Below are positions 18,903 to 27,588 of a stretch of 27,851 nucleotides of DNA, in pieces. How positions within the stretch are numbered: position 1 is the stretch's first letter; every line of letters begins with the position of its first letter. The translations under genes and the position numbers were made by a program. Origin of the DNA: Chara braunii (Eukaryota > Streptophyta > Charophyceae > Charales > Characeae); contig BFEA01000308.1 of NCBI GenBank assembly GCA_003427395.1, positions 223,647 through 251,497 on the forward strand, read 5' to 3'. The notes below the pieces were generated by a model. The model was not told the origin of the DNA. It made no database searches and saw nothing but the letters and a program-made list of their open reading frames with translations.

Positions 18903-19087
18903 GCATAGGTCAAACCGAACTATAGGCCAAACCACAGGTCAAACCAAACCATAGGTCAAACCAAACCGTAGGTCAAACCAAACCATAGGTCAAACCAAAC
19001 AATAGGTCAAACCACAGGTCAAACCAAACCAAGGTCAAACCAAACCATAGGTCAAACAAAACCATAGGTCAAACCATAGGTCAAAAC
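18903..19087. repeat. 17-bp minisatellite (ATAGGTCAAACCAAACC)
   Basis: About ten head-to-tail units, some shortened by 5 to 6 bases. The unit is derived from the arm of the adjacent palindrome, which contains accataggtcaaac. Confidence 0.9.
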
Positions 19088-19236
19088 ATGCTGTCTCTCA
19101 GCGTTGCGAGTTTGAACCATAGGTCAAACGCTCATAAGGCTAGGGGTGAGAGAGAGACAGTGTGTGCTGTCTCTCACCGCACGCCTTATGAGCATTTGAC
19201 CTATGGTTCGAACTCGCAGTGCTGAGAGATAGCATG
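19087..19236. repeat. 150-bp palindrome with ~70-bp arms
   Basis: Left arm 19087-19160 and right arm 19167-19236 are reverse complements apart from a few substitutions and a small indel; the loop is 6 bases. Both arms hold the tRNA B-box-like word gagttygaaccat. A partial third arm copy sits at about 18801-18844. Confidence 0.88.
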
Positions 19237-19536
19237 TCCTGTTGGAGGACTGGTGCCCTTCTGTGTCACGATTGGGGTGTGTCGACACTTTTTGCGACTT
19301 TTGCTCGAGTTTCGCGTGTCATGGTGTTTTCATAACTTAGAAAGTGTGTTGAATTGCAAGGGTGTGGCCATTATTAGATTTTTTGCAATTGCCTTCTGCC
19401 TACATACGAGGCAGTTCATTCATATGCGCAATCAGCGGCACCTGAGGCGGCATTAGGATGTGACGAGTCCTCCAGCTCGGAGCTATGCTGATATATCTCC
19501 TATGCGGTTCCCAATTTTTCTCATGGGCGGTTGAGA

Positions 19537-19649
19537 CTACCGTCTTCACCCGAATAGAATGCCCGGTCATTATGGCTCTGCATCTAGACTGAAAGATTCC
19601 CCAAATACCGCTATAATGACCGGGCGTTCTATTCGGGTGAAGACGGTAG
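19537..19649. mobile_element. Foldback MITE, best-preserved copy
   Basis: 37-bp inverted ends (19537-19573 and 19613-19649) differ at one base. If the element starts at CCGTCTTCACCC, it is flanked by TA on both sides, consistent with a TA target duplication of the Tc1/mariner type. The interior is 39 bases, so it cannot encode anything. Confidence 0.85.
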
Positions 19650-19774
19650 GGAAATGCAGTCACATTGCTATTAGATTGCAGCAGATGTTTTCAGATTTAG
19701 GCGTCGACACTGTGAGGAGTTTATGTCTGACTGGTTGATGATGTTTGCTTTGCTATGTGTGTGTCTCTGTACAG

Positions 19775-19875
19775 AGTTGTCCAAACCGATTGTCAAACAA
19801 CACGTTGCAAGTCCTCTCCGAGTTATTCGAGCGCTGACAAAGTATGCGGACAAATTTGACATGGCAGCTCAGCAG
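19775..19875 (+). CDS. USP30/UBP27-like protease, exon 3
   Basis: 101 bases; starts after tctctgtacag in phase 1 and ends in phase 0 at CAGCAG|gtgtgt. It completes the Glu split with exon 2, then encodes 33 residues: LSKPIVKQHVASPLRVIRAL followed by TKYADKFDMAAQQ. The Q-Q at the end, plus D-A-A-E from exon 4, makes the QQDAAE box of USPs. Spacing to the Cys box fits the family. Confidence 0.82.
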
Positions 19876-19934
19876 GTGTGTGCTCAATTGCTGAGAACAA
19901 TTAGGATGTCGTCATAAGACTGTTGATACGGACT

Positions 19935-20020
19935 CAATCAATTACAGACCCAAGTTCGAACTCCACCGGTAGCAGAGGAGTGAAATGCTACAATTCTGAA
20001 CCACCTAAAAATTTAGTAAA
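19935..20020 (+). repeat. tRNA-derived SINE fragment, copy S3
   Basis: Starts near the B-box-like caagttcgaactccaccgg and keeps the agcagaggagtgaaatg and acaattctgaa body words. The A box is decayed. Confidence 0.65.
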
Positions 20021-20308
20021 AAAGAATCTGGCAATCTGCAATTACTTGGTAATTGTGTATATTATACTATATGGTTTGCAAACATGTGAGATCTGGAAGT
20101 TTTTCACAAGAGATGACCCTCGAAAGAGTCAAAACCATAATAATCTCTTTTCCTATTCGGCGGTTTTCGCAAACGTGCGAACGTGTTCTCCCGTGCGGGA
20201 ATTCGTTCGCCCGAATACGTTTGCCCGTATGTGGGAGAAGTAGACACTTGCTTTTTGGATGATTTTTTTTTTGTTGCTGAATTGCTATTTCTCGGTTTTC
20301 GCTTTTTC

Positions 20309-20310
<2 letters not shown>

Positions 20311-20349
<39 letters not shown>
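20311..20349. repeat. 39-base poly-T
   Basis: Uninterrupted T-run; may be the reversed poly-A tail of a retroposed sequence on the minus strand. Confidence 0.9.
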
Positions 20350-20350
<1 letters not shown>

Positions 20351-20507
20351 TGAATTTTTGCGCTGGGATGGTTTTGGCGCCCGTTCGCGTTCCGGTCCAC
20401 CGAACGCGAACACGATGCTTTGCAGCTTTTTTCTTCCCTCTTTTTAAGGAAGGGCGACGACCTTGAGATCGTGAACGTGACCCGCCTGAACTAAGTCAGA
20501 AATGTAG

Positions 20508-20573
20508 TTTTGGATTCGTACGCGGGTCTATATTTCAACAGTTTGTAAGTCTACCAACTGAGCTAGGCGAATC
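20508..20573 (-). repeat. tRNA-like remnant, minus strand
   Basis: The minus strand reads ttcgcctagctcagttggta (A-box-like), then gacccgcgtacgaatcc, which resembles a B box. The arms do not fold into a proper cloverleaf, so I call it a SINE or tRNA remnant, not a tRNA gene. Confidence 0.5.
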
Positions 20574-20654
20574 TTAATTGTATTGGAAAACAGAACTGCC
20601 GTTCAAACCTTGGGCATAGCGGGAGAAGAGGACATCGAACGAGGGGGACTGTGA

Positions 20655-20715
20655 CAGACAGATTCGTCGGAGTTTCACCAACTCATCAGGAGAGGCTGAA
20701 CCCCCTCTAATCTAG
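20655..20715 (-). ncRNA. Hammerhead ribozyme relic E
   Basis: On the minus strand: an extended stem I (AGAGG/CCTCT) with a GTTCAG-containing loop, core CTGATGA (20683-20689), and a fully paired stem II GTTGG/CCGAC with TGAAACT loop. The GAAA has become GAAT, and stem III (AGAT/ATCT) is shortened. Best-preserved stem II of the set. Confidence 0.7.
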
Positions 20716-20812
20716 CCGGAAATCTGAAGGGTGAAAATATAGCCTGAATCTGGGTGGAATGGGTCTTTGACACCTTGGTTGTTCTGTTCATTGGTGCCGA
20801 ACGTGCACAGGC

Positions 20813-20932
20813 CACCGTCGTCACCCGAATAGAACCGGGTTAGTATCATTGTATCTAGACAAAAAGTTGGCCCAAATGAAGCTATACATTCCGATAATGA
20901 CGGGGCATTCTTTTTTTTTTTTTTTTTTTTTT
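20813..20932. mobile_element. Foldback MITE copy plus poly-T
   Basis: Left end caccgtcgtcacccgaatag, interior tgtatctagac and cccaaatgaagctat, right arm ataatgacggggcattct. The right end is lost in a 22-base T-run. Confidence 0.7.
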
Positions 20933-21360
20933 GAACAAAGTCATGTACTAAATTTTATACGGGTTGGAAACCTGGTCTAGCGTCCCTTGCATTTTTGGTT
21001 TTCAACTTTTCACTCCACTCTTCTCCCCATTATGGCCGGGAGTCAGCGGCATTGATTACTGTCTGTTTGGAAGGATGTACCCCTGTTCTGCCCCTGCTTT
21101 ATGTCTGTGTCTTCTCGTAATACTATACTGTCCTATTTGCGTATAGCATTGATTGCTTCCGCCTGGGAGGATCGACCTCGTCACATCCCCCCCCCCCCTC
21201 TTTTCGCAACCTCCTCTAGTCTTCCTATGTTGTATTTCCTATTCTAATCCACTGTGTTGCCATTATTAAAACCCTTCCTATTCCGTCCTCCTTCCTTCCC
21301 TCTTTTTTATTTTGTCTTTTAAACTCTTTTTTTTTTTTGTTTTTTGTTTTTGTTTGTTTT
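20933..21360. other. Intronic, pyrimidine-rich, no gene
   Basis: A C-run at about 21187-21199 and T-runs at about 21327-21353. The latter read on the minus strand as an A-rich tail right after the first U6 copy. Confidence 0.5.
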
Positions 21361-21472
21361 GAATTTGGACCATTTGAGACATTTCTCGATTTATGCGTGT
21401 CATCCTTGCACAGGGGCCATGCTAATCTTCCCTCTCTGTGTCGTTCCAATTTTAACGGATGTCCCGAAGGAC
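21361..21472 (-). pseudogene. U6 snRNA pseudogene, copy 1
   Basis: The minus strand follows spliceosomal U6: 5' stem GTCCTTCGGGACATCC, ACAGAGA box, AAGATTAGCATGGCCCCTG (holding the AGC triad), then CAAGGATGACACGCATAAAT and a GGTCCAAATT end. It has an extra ggg after the ACAGAGA box, duplicated bases near the 3' end, and an A-rich tail instead of a T-terminator. That argues for a retroposed pseudogene rather than a working gene. Confidence 0.85.
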
Positions 21473-21500
21473 AACTTCAAACTCTTTTTTAATTTGGAGA

Positions 21501-21601
21501 ATTTTGGACCATTTCTTGATTTATGCCTGCCATCCTTGCGCGGGGCCCATGTTTCTGTTCTCTGTATCGTTCCAATTTTAAGAGATGTCCCGAAGGATGA
21601 C
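21501..21601 (-). pseudogene. U6 snRNA pseudogene, copy 2 (more diverged)
   Basis: Same order of U6 blocks: CTTCGGGACATC, AAAATTGGAACGATACAGAGA, then a scrambled AGATTAGC region (reads acagaaac), CATGGGCCCCGCGCAAGGAT and AAATGGTCC. Followed on the minus strand by an A-run and gagttt, as is copy 1, so the two arose by tandem duplication of U6 plus tail. The damaged catalytic region rules out function. Confidence 0.8.
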
Positions 21602-22032
21602 TCCCTCCTCCTCCCATTCATTTGATTGCCCCCTAGGGGCCCTACCTTCTATCCCTGTTTCCTTCTGGAGTCCTATCGTTGTCATTTACCTTCCCTGCTA
21701 TTTTTCTTTCGCCTACCTCTCCTTTCCCTTTGTTCTCCACCTTCCGAATGTGTCCCGCACCCCTCGTTGAGTCTCCACGTTTATGCAGTGGAAGAAAGAT
21801 CTAAAGAGGGAGGATGAACCCAGAGGGAGGGTTGGGAGGAGGGAAGATAGCAACCAAGGACAATGGCGGGGCGTCCTATTTGGGCGAATACGGTAAAAAA
21901 AAAATTGTATTGGCCGATGACACAGACCGTCTGCCATGACCGCGGTGCAGAGAAGCGAGCAGCATCAAACTCGCGTCAGAGCCAGAACAGCAATTTTAGG
22001 TGGTGTAGAAAAGAAGGCTGTGACAAAAGCAC
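21602..22032. other. Intronic; partial MITE end at 21860-21894
   Basis: The right arm of the foldback MITE family (ggcggggcgtcctatttggg then cgaatacggta) runs into an A-run. Otherwise unrecognised. Confidence 0.5.
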
Positions 22033-22274
22033 CTATGGGCCTAGCTCAGTTGGTATGCTGCCGAGCTGTTTTATTACAGCCCGGAGTTCGAACTCCACTA
22101 GAACCATATTAGGAAAACACCCAGGTCTGGTCATCAAACTCAGGTCTGTAATAAAACCAAGTAGGGTAATTCAGATTAGAATTCTGAGTTACCCAGGGCT
22201 GGTCAGTTCAAAATTCAAAATGAGGACATCTCAACGCCGTAGCCCTTCGAAAAGAGAAAAAAAAAAAAAAAAAC
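22033..22274 (+). repeat. tRNA-derived SINE, longest copy (S4)
   Basis: Head gggcctagctcagttggtat (A box), ggagttcgaactccact (B box), body with ttctgagttacccagggct and gaggacatctcaacgccgta, and a 3' A-run of about 17 bases at 22257-22273. Pol III promoter plus poly-A tail are the SINE hallmarks. Confidence 0.85.
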
Positions 22275-22499
22275 TGTGACAAAGTCGGTGAACCCTCATA
22301 GACATCAGGTGGGCCCCACATATGAAAAGGAACTGCAGTTATTTAAACTTATTTTCCATTAAAACCCCTACAGCAATAAATAAAATTAAAACATTCCAAT
22401 GAAAATACCACTCGATTGAGTCCCAAAAAAAAGGACATTTCATGTCCAGTATGAAAATTGGCTGAAGGGGTACTGCTCTTCCTGACGGTCGAAAAAAAA

Positions 22500-22637
22500 G
22501 TGTATCACCAACTGGCAGACGAGGTGCTGAGTTCAAACTCCACTGGAAGCAGATGAATGAAATATGACGATTCTGAATTACCCAGGGCCCCTGTCAGTTC
22601 GATGATGATATCTCAATGCCGTTGCCCTCCTTTTTTT
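22500..22637 (+). repeat. tRNA-derived SINE, copy S5
   Basis: Decayed A-box region (caccaactggcagacgag), B-box-like tgagttcaaactccactgg, then the same body as S2 and S4 (gacgattctgaattaccc, gatgatatctcaatgccgt) and a T-run. Confidence 0.8.
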
Positions 22638-23019
22638 GAAAAAAGGAAAAATGTATCAGCAGCCCATCTGCCAAGACAGTGGTATTGGGCCCTCGGCCCC
22701 TCGGCCCCTCGGTGAACTCTGTGAAGAGTCAGAAAGAATCACATTGCTCTGGCGGGCTGGGGGGAAACAAAGCTCAGCAGTGCACGACACTCATTGCATC
22801 CTTCTGGCTTCTCTGCTCATACAAAGCTGAGCAGTGCTCTAAACTCATTGCACCCCTTTTGACTTCTACTCATCTGATTACAGTGATTGCTCTTGAGTCG
22901 TTGCGTCCTTTTGGGTTCGGCTCGTCTGATCACAGGGATTTAAACTTAGGTCTGCTGCTTAACAACAGTTCAGGGGTGTACTGTGGGGGGGTGTATCAAA
23001 ATAAATCGGTATATAGGTT

Positions 23020-23300
23020 TGTCAGATTTCCTGGTGCAGTTGTGGATGTATTTCTGGCGCTTCCTTTTCTCTGCATTTTTATAAGTGTCATCCCCCAATG
23101 TCTGGTATAGAGAGAGGGGAGTAGAGAGAGAAGAGAGAGTTGTGTCCTTCGTCAGAGAAAGAGTTCAGCGCACCTCCCTGCTTGTGGCCTATGTACATTT
23201 GTTAGCGTGAGCGGCGCAGTGGTATATACATATGAATGGTGTTCACCAAGATTTCGTGTGCAGTTGTGGATGTGTTTCTGTCGTTTCCTTTTCTCTGCAT
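23020..23300. repeat. Interspersed repeat R2, copy 1
   Basis: Words caatgtctggtatagagaga, ttgtgtccttcgtc, gagaaagagtt and ctgcttgtggcct at 23095-23190 recur at 23553-23655. The block gtgcagttgtggatgt with ttccttttctctgcattt occurs twice within this copy (about 23033 and 23259). Confidence 0.75.
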
Positions 23301-23385
23301 TTAAACCACCAGTACATCTGAAGAAGTCGAACGAGCCTCTTCGAAAAGTTAGGGAACTCGGGACAGGGCCCGCCTGGAGGGGGGA

Positions 23386-23405
23386 TTTTTTTTTTTTTTT
23401 TTTTT
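23386..23405. repeat. Poly-T
   Basis: About 20 T, with a second, 11-base T-run at about 23448. Confidence 0.85.
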
Positions 23406-23544
23406 GTTCCAGGGCTGGACCTAGTCCTACCTCACAGCATGGGACACTTTTTTTTTTTCTACTGACCCTTCAGGTGCCCTTTCCCGAGCCTCCAAAATTT
23501 TAGGAGAGGCTCAATGGCTGGGGCCATGTACTGGTGGTTGACGC

Positions 23545-23730
23545 GCCATCCACCAATGTCCAGTATAGAGAGAGTAGAGTAGAGTAGAGTAGAGAGAGAA
23601 GAGAGTTGTGCCCTTCGTAGGAGAAAGAGTTGATCGCGCCTGCCTGCTTGTGGCCTTTCCTTTGTTAGAGCGAAGCACGGCTCAGTGTTATATGTGCATG
23701 TGAATCGTGTTCATCGTCTGGAGCACGGCG
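23545..23730. repeat. Interspersed repeat R2, copy 2
   Basis: Matches 23086-23250 with an extra tagag microsatellite at 23570-23600 and many substitutions. Confidence 0.75.
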
Positions 23731-23868
23731 ATTCTTGAGGTGAGAAGATTGCCAAAGGTGTGCGGGTAAATGCAACGCTTTGACGCTGAAAGGACATCTT
23801 GAAACTGAGATTGTTGTCTGTATGTGGTTGTGTTTTGTGTTGGTGGTTTGCTTGGCTTTGCTTGTTAG

Positions 23869-24150
23869 GATGCCGCAGAGGCGCTTGCTCATCTGGCTGC
23901 TGCTCTCAAGGAGGAACGCAATCGTCGGTTTACGGCTCTCTCTCCCACACTTGTGTCTATGGGACGGTTAATAAGTCATGAATCACACTTGGGCGGGAGG
24001 GGCGCCTCGCAGGATTCTGGACAGAGAACGGACAGAGTCTTGTGGAGTGGGCAGTCCAAGGAGTCTCTACAAGCATGGCGAAAGGCGTCGATGTGGCCAA
24101 TGGAAGGGATTTTCAGTAGCCTGATCAAGTGCCAGCGATGCGGGCATCAG
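23869..24150 (+). CDS. USP30/UBP27-like protease, exon 4 (Q-D-A box, zinc knuckle)
   Basis: 282 bases, 94 codons, phase 0 at both ends (cttgttag|GAT, CAG|gtactc). It starts DAAEALAHLAAALKEERN, completing the QQDAAE box, and ends MEGIFSSLIKCQRCGHQ. The CQRC pair is the first knuckle of the structural zinc ribbon of USPs, preceded by the usual P-x-E-G-x-x-S motif. The middle (MGRLISHESHLGGRGASQDS and on) is a low-conservation insert. The exon has no stop and is well conserved at both ends, so it looks functional. Confidence 0.87.
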
Positions 24151-24448
24151 GTACTCTTGTTTTCTCTTTTTTTTATTCTTTTCAAACCATCAGTACCTCC
24201 GATCCTCTTTTTGCCGAGCCTGATTTTCACTGTGCACCGAGTTTTGCCAGGCCGGGGTAGTTGCATCCAAAAAGGAACAAAGTTAAAAAAAAAAAACCGA
24301 AGTAAAAGAATGGCCACGGCCCCGCTGGGCATCGATGTGGCCAATGGAAGGGTTTGATCCCCCCAGTCACCCGTTCGATCTGCCACGGCCCCCTGCGGTG
24401 CACTTTGGGATCACCAGCTGAGATAGTTGGCTCCCCCCCCCCCCCCGG

Positions 24449-24634
24449 GTGGTCTTGGCAGAGTAAGATTCTCGCCCCCCCTGAGTAGGAACCTGGGTAC
24501 TTCTCGCTGCACAGAGTAGAGCATGTCTCTTATACACATCTAGATGTGTATAAGAGACGTGGTCTTGGCAGAGTAAGATTCTCGCCCCCCCTGAGTAGGA
24601 ACCTGGGTACTTCTCGCTGCACAGAGTAGAGCAT
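24449..24634. repeat. False 76-bp direct duplication around an adapter
   Basis: 24449-24524 is repeated at 24559-24634 without change; the adapter lies between. Same artefact type as at 1.2 and 18.1 kb. Confidence 0.9.
24524..24558. other. Nextera/Tn5 junction adapter (synthetic), 35 of 38 bases
   Basis: TGTCTCTTATACACATCT plus its reverse complement, with the outermost bases trimmed on both sides. Confidence 0.98.
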
Positions 24635-25573
24635 GCGAGTAAAGTCCTGATGAGTGCCCCGATGGTCTGTCAGGAGGTACACCGATTCTGTTTTTCGTTT
24701 ATTTTGCTCTTCTTCCAAGTTTGGTAGGTGGCATATCTCAGCCATTGAAAGGCTGTGCTACCTAGGCTACCAGCCGGGCCGTCCGGGTCACCTTGTTTGC
24801 CCAGGCTGCTGGGCCGTGCAAGGAGCAAAGAAGGTCCCAGCAAAAAAAAAAAAAAGAAAAGAACTGAAAAAAAGAAGTTATGCCTCGCCGAACTGAACAC
24901 CTTTTGCCTCAGGGTCACATCGGAATTCTTTACAAAATTTTATTTTAAAAACAAGATTCAGATTAAATTTATTATTTTTTTTCTTGGCCCGGCCGGGCAA
25001 GTGGTCCCTGGCCACTCTGTGCTATGCCTTAGTTTTGTGTTTTCGGGGGAAAGAATCAAAAAATTATGACGGGCGCAATCCTCTTTCTTCTCCTGTGCAC
25101 AAAAAAAGGGGGCCTTTTTTTTTTTTTTGCGTATAAATTTCAGAATTTGTGAAAAAAAACGAAGGGTCTTTTCAACTCTTTTGCATTTGTTACCCACCTC
25201 TGTGATCCCTCCATGGGGCGAGATAGAGATGTAGTCCACATGATTAAATAAATTAATGGCGTCCTCGACATGCATTTGGACGCTTTCGGGACTCTATGAA
25301 TTCGAAATGTTGGACTCGTCCAAACACGTCTGGTCCAGAAAGTCGTCCAAATGCGTATAGAGCGTTGTGCAGTGTAGCGAGGCTGAAAGCAGATGTCAAG
25401 CGTCAAAGCAATGATGATGTTATGAATATAGTAGTAGATTTACCACAGCGTACACGTGATGATATCGCTGTTTTTTTTTTTTTTTTTGCGAACTGATTTC
25501 TTTTCTTTGCGGGTTTTGCATCTCGCTCGCCGCTTGAGACATCGTCTGCTCGTTTGACATGTGTTGGTTGCAG

Positions 25574-25645
25574 TTTACGATGCAGCTGCAGACTTTCAAC
25601 GAGATTGTGCTTTCACCACCGACAATGGGAACACCTTCCTGCATA
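25574..25645 (+). CDS. USP30/UBP27-like protease, exon 5 (last in window)
   Basis: 72 bases, 24 codons, phase 0 at both ends (ttggttgcag|TTT and ATA|gtgagt). It encodes FTMQLQTFNEIVLSPPTMGT then PSCI. After the CxxCGH knuckle, USPs continue with a strand of this type (hydrophobic, E/Q-x-F, then L-S-L-P). The following exon should start with the D-x-L-x-x-F region and the second Cys pair, which I do not find before 27851. It is a short exon, so confidence rests on exact phase, canonical splice sites and family fit. Confidence 0.75.
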
Positions 25646-25829
25646 GTGAGTGTCACTCCTCCTCCTCCTATGCTGATGTGTCGTGTGGCACTGCGCAGCT
25701 ACAATCAATCCCGATAATCTCTGTCGAAAACTGAAGGTCTGAAACTAAGAAGCTGCGGAGGCAGGGCATTCCGAATCTACATCCCAAACAAACCGTTCAC
25801 TCAATTCCTTGATGAATTATGCGAGATCG

Positions 25830-25830
<1 letters not shown>
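25646..25830. other. Intron 5 begins; no recognised feature
   Basis: Starts with gtgagtgtcact. The rest of the window is presumably within this intron. Confidence 0.5.

Positions 25831-25925
<95 letters not shown>
25831..25925. repeat. GATA then GA microsatellite
   Basis: GATA units to 25860, GA units to 25925. Preceded by a block (25801-25833) that recurs at 26060-26092. Confidence 0.95.
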
Positions 25926-25927
<2 letters not shown>

Positions 25928-26054
25928 TGGCTAGTTCCAAGCACGGTGGAAACCGTTCGTCTATCTGCTGGGTGAGGCCCACACCTCTCTTACGGCTCTA
26001 CGTGCGGATGAAGAAGAATGATGAACTGCCGAACAAGCATTTTAGCTTCTTTAG

Positions 26055-26129
26055 NACTCAATTCCTTGATGAATTATGCGAGATCGAGATGCAGAAGTAG
26101 AATCCCTCGATGGCCCTGTTTGAAAAGGC

Positions 26130-26203
<74 letters not shown>

Positions 26204-26248
26204 AAAGCACAAGTAGAATCCCTCGATGGCCCTGTTTGAAAAGGCATT
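26055..26248. repeat. N, duplicated flanks and GA microsatellite
   Basis: N at 26055. The block tcaattccttgatgaattat onward repeats 25801-25833. The block agtagaatccctcgatggcc with ctgtttgaaaaggca occurs on both sides of a GA run (26131-26202). Overlapping contig ends that were not merged would produce this. Confidence 0.8.
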
Positions 26249-27122
26249 ATTGTAGGGTTTAGGATTCTCGGAATAGAGCATGGGAGTATTAGGATAGAAG
26301 GCACGAGGTTTGGATCCGTAATTTCGTAGCGACAACCTGTCCCTCAGTTAGTCACTTGTTAATCCAGTCATCCTTTTCTTGGAAGATTGTGGAGATGGGT
26401 CTGATGGGACGCTGCCGCTGGACCGGGTTTTGCCATCACAAGCCTAGTCTGGGTTACAGCTCCAGGATTTTCCTAATCTGGGTAACTGCCCCAGGATTTT
26501 CCGGGTTGAAATGTTGAGGAAGTCCCGGCCTCAGACTTACTGGTAATCAGGACAACTTGCTTTAAAGTTTAAAGTTTAAACAGAAAAAAAGACTGGGCTT
26601 TTTGCCAGTTGCCCTTATTAGGGCATACTCACACGAGGACCTTTTTCACGTCTCTGTGGATGCAATTGAGGTCAGAATCCGGCCATACGCATCCAGGGCG
26701 GTTGAGAGAAGCTGTTATTATACATCCAGCAAAGTCGTAGTGCGAGTATGGCCCGACTCCGGAGTTCGGACCAACCATTCGGCCAGTTTTGGGATCCTAG
26801 AGAGGCGCAATCCACTGTGTTAGCAGGTCATTAGCAGGCGGAACCTCGTGTGCATCAGTTCGACCTTAAAATTGCTCTCTTGGGATTCACTGCCTGGGAC
26901 TTAAGAGGGACATTAGCATGGTTTACTTGAAAACGGAGGCCCAGGGCCAAGTGGTCGCTTGTGCTCAGAATGCACGAACTTCACCTTTTTTGGTGACCAG
27001 GTGCATGCTTTCTGAGCATGAACAAGAGTACTCCATTCATTCAGTAGGGCCTGACTGGGATGCATCTGCCGGTTGGGAGGGGCCACTTGGTTAGGGCGTG
27101 AAGGGGAGAAAAGGGGTTGCGA
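26249..27122. other. No recognised gene
   Basis: Short ORFs only. A local ctgggttacagctccaggat / ctgggtaactgccccaggat pair lies near 26450-26495, and aaagtttaaagtttaaa near 26563. I looked here for the missing USP exons (second Cys pair, His box) and did not find them. Confidence 0.5.
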
Positions 27123-27218
27123 AAGGCAGTTGCTCCTAATGTTTTCTCAGCCATAAGTTAGGATTTGAGTAAGGCAGTTGCTCCTAATGTTGTCTCAGCC
27201 ATAAGTTAGGATTTTGAG
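27123..27218. repeat. 48-bp tandem duplication
   Basis: aaggcagttgctcctaatgt, then tctcagccataagttaggat, repeated once with one or two changes. Confidence 0.9.
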
Positions 27219-27235
27219 TTTTCCCATGGTAACCC

Positions 27236-27285
27236 CCCGGACGTCCGGACCGGGTTCCAGACAGTCCGGTGTCCGGTGTCCGGTC
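27236..27285. repeat. Short GTCCGG-rich repeat
   Basis: gtccgg words repeat in close succession (ccggacgtccggaccggg and gtccggtgtccggtgtccgg). Beyond it an A-run lies at 27319-27332. Confidence 0.7.
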
Positions 27286-27536
27286 CCCATGTCTGGATGG
27301 AGGCCCCTGGGCAAAAATCAAAAAAAAAAAAAAGGGGCGGCCCAGGACGTTTGTCGGTCCTAGCCGCCCCTCGAAAAATAACGGGGTGTTTTTAAGTGTC
27401 CTTTCACCCGATCGGACATGGCCTAGATGTCCAGACACAAGACACTGCAGGTTTTTGAGGTGGCAGGTTTCGCACAAGCCCGAGCAATTTCAAAGCGGCC
27501 GTTTTGACGTGGCGCCCGCCGCTGCTGCCCGTTTGG

Positions 27537-27540
<4 letters not shown>

Positions 27541-27587
<47 letters not shown>
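27541..27587. repeat. GA microsatellite
   Basis: Uninterrupted GA run. The remaining sequence to 27851 is AT-rich, with gaagtt/aaagttc words and no gene. Confidence 0.95.

Positions 27588-27588
<1 letters not shown>

Larger units (their letters stand above)
18148..19774 (+). other. Intron 2 of the USP gene
   Basis: Donor G|gtacct, acceptor tctctgtacag. It contains the adapter with the false duplication (255 bases to subtract), hammerhead relic D, a 17-bp minisatellite, a large palindrome and a foldback MITE. Confidence 0.75.
19876..23868 (+). other. Intron 3 of the USP gene (about 4.0 kb)
   Basis: GTGTGT donor and cttgttag acceptor. It holds SINEs, poly-T tracts, hammerhead relic E, MITE copies, two U6 pseudogenes and a direct repeat. 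22636-23020 shows nothing recognisable. Confidence 0.75.
24151..25573 (+). other. Intron 4 of the USP gene
   Basis: GTACTC donor, ttggttgcag acceptor. It contains the adapter and a 76-bp false duplication, a C-run at 24432-24446, and A/T runs near 24841 and 25110. No recognised transposon. Confidence 0.75.

Noticed and set aside
18903-19087. CRISPR-like array of 17-bp repeats
   Set aside because: Units are head to tail without unique spacers, and the context is eukaryotic; it is a minisatellite.
22033-22107. Possible functional tRNA gene
   Set aside because: A and B boxes are good, but the acceptor and anticodon arms do not close, and the sequence continues into a SINE body with a poly-A tail.
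26602-26823. ORF as a candidate next USP exon
   Set aside because: It has no second Cys pair or D-x-L-x-x-F motif and no convincing splice acceptor in the right phase.
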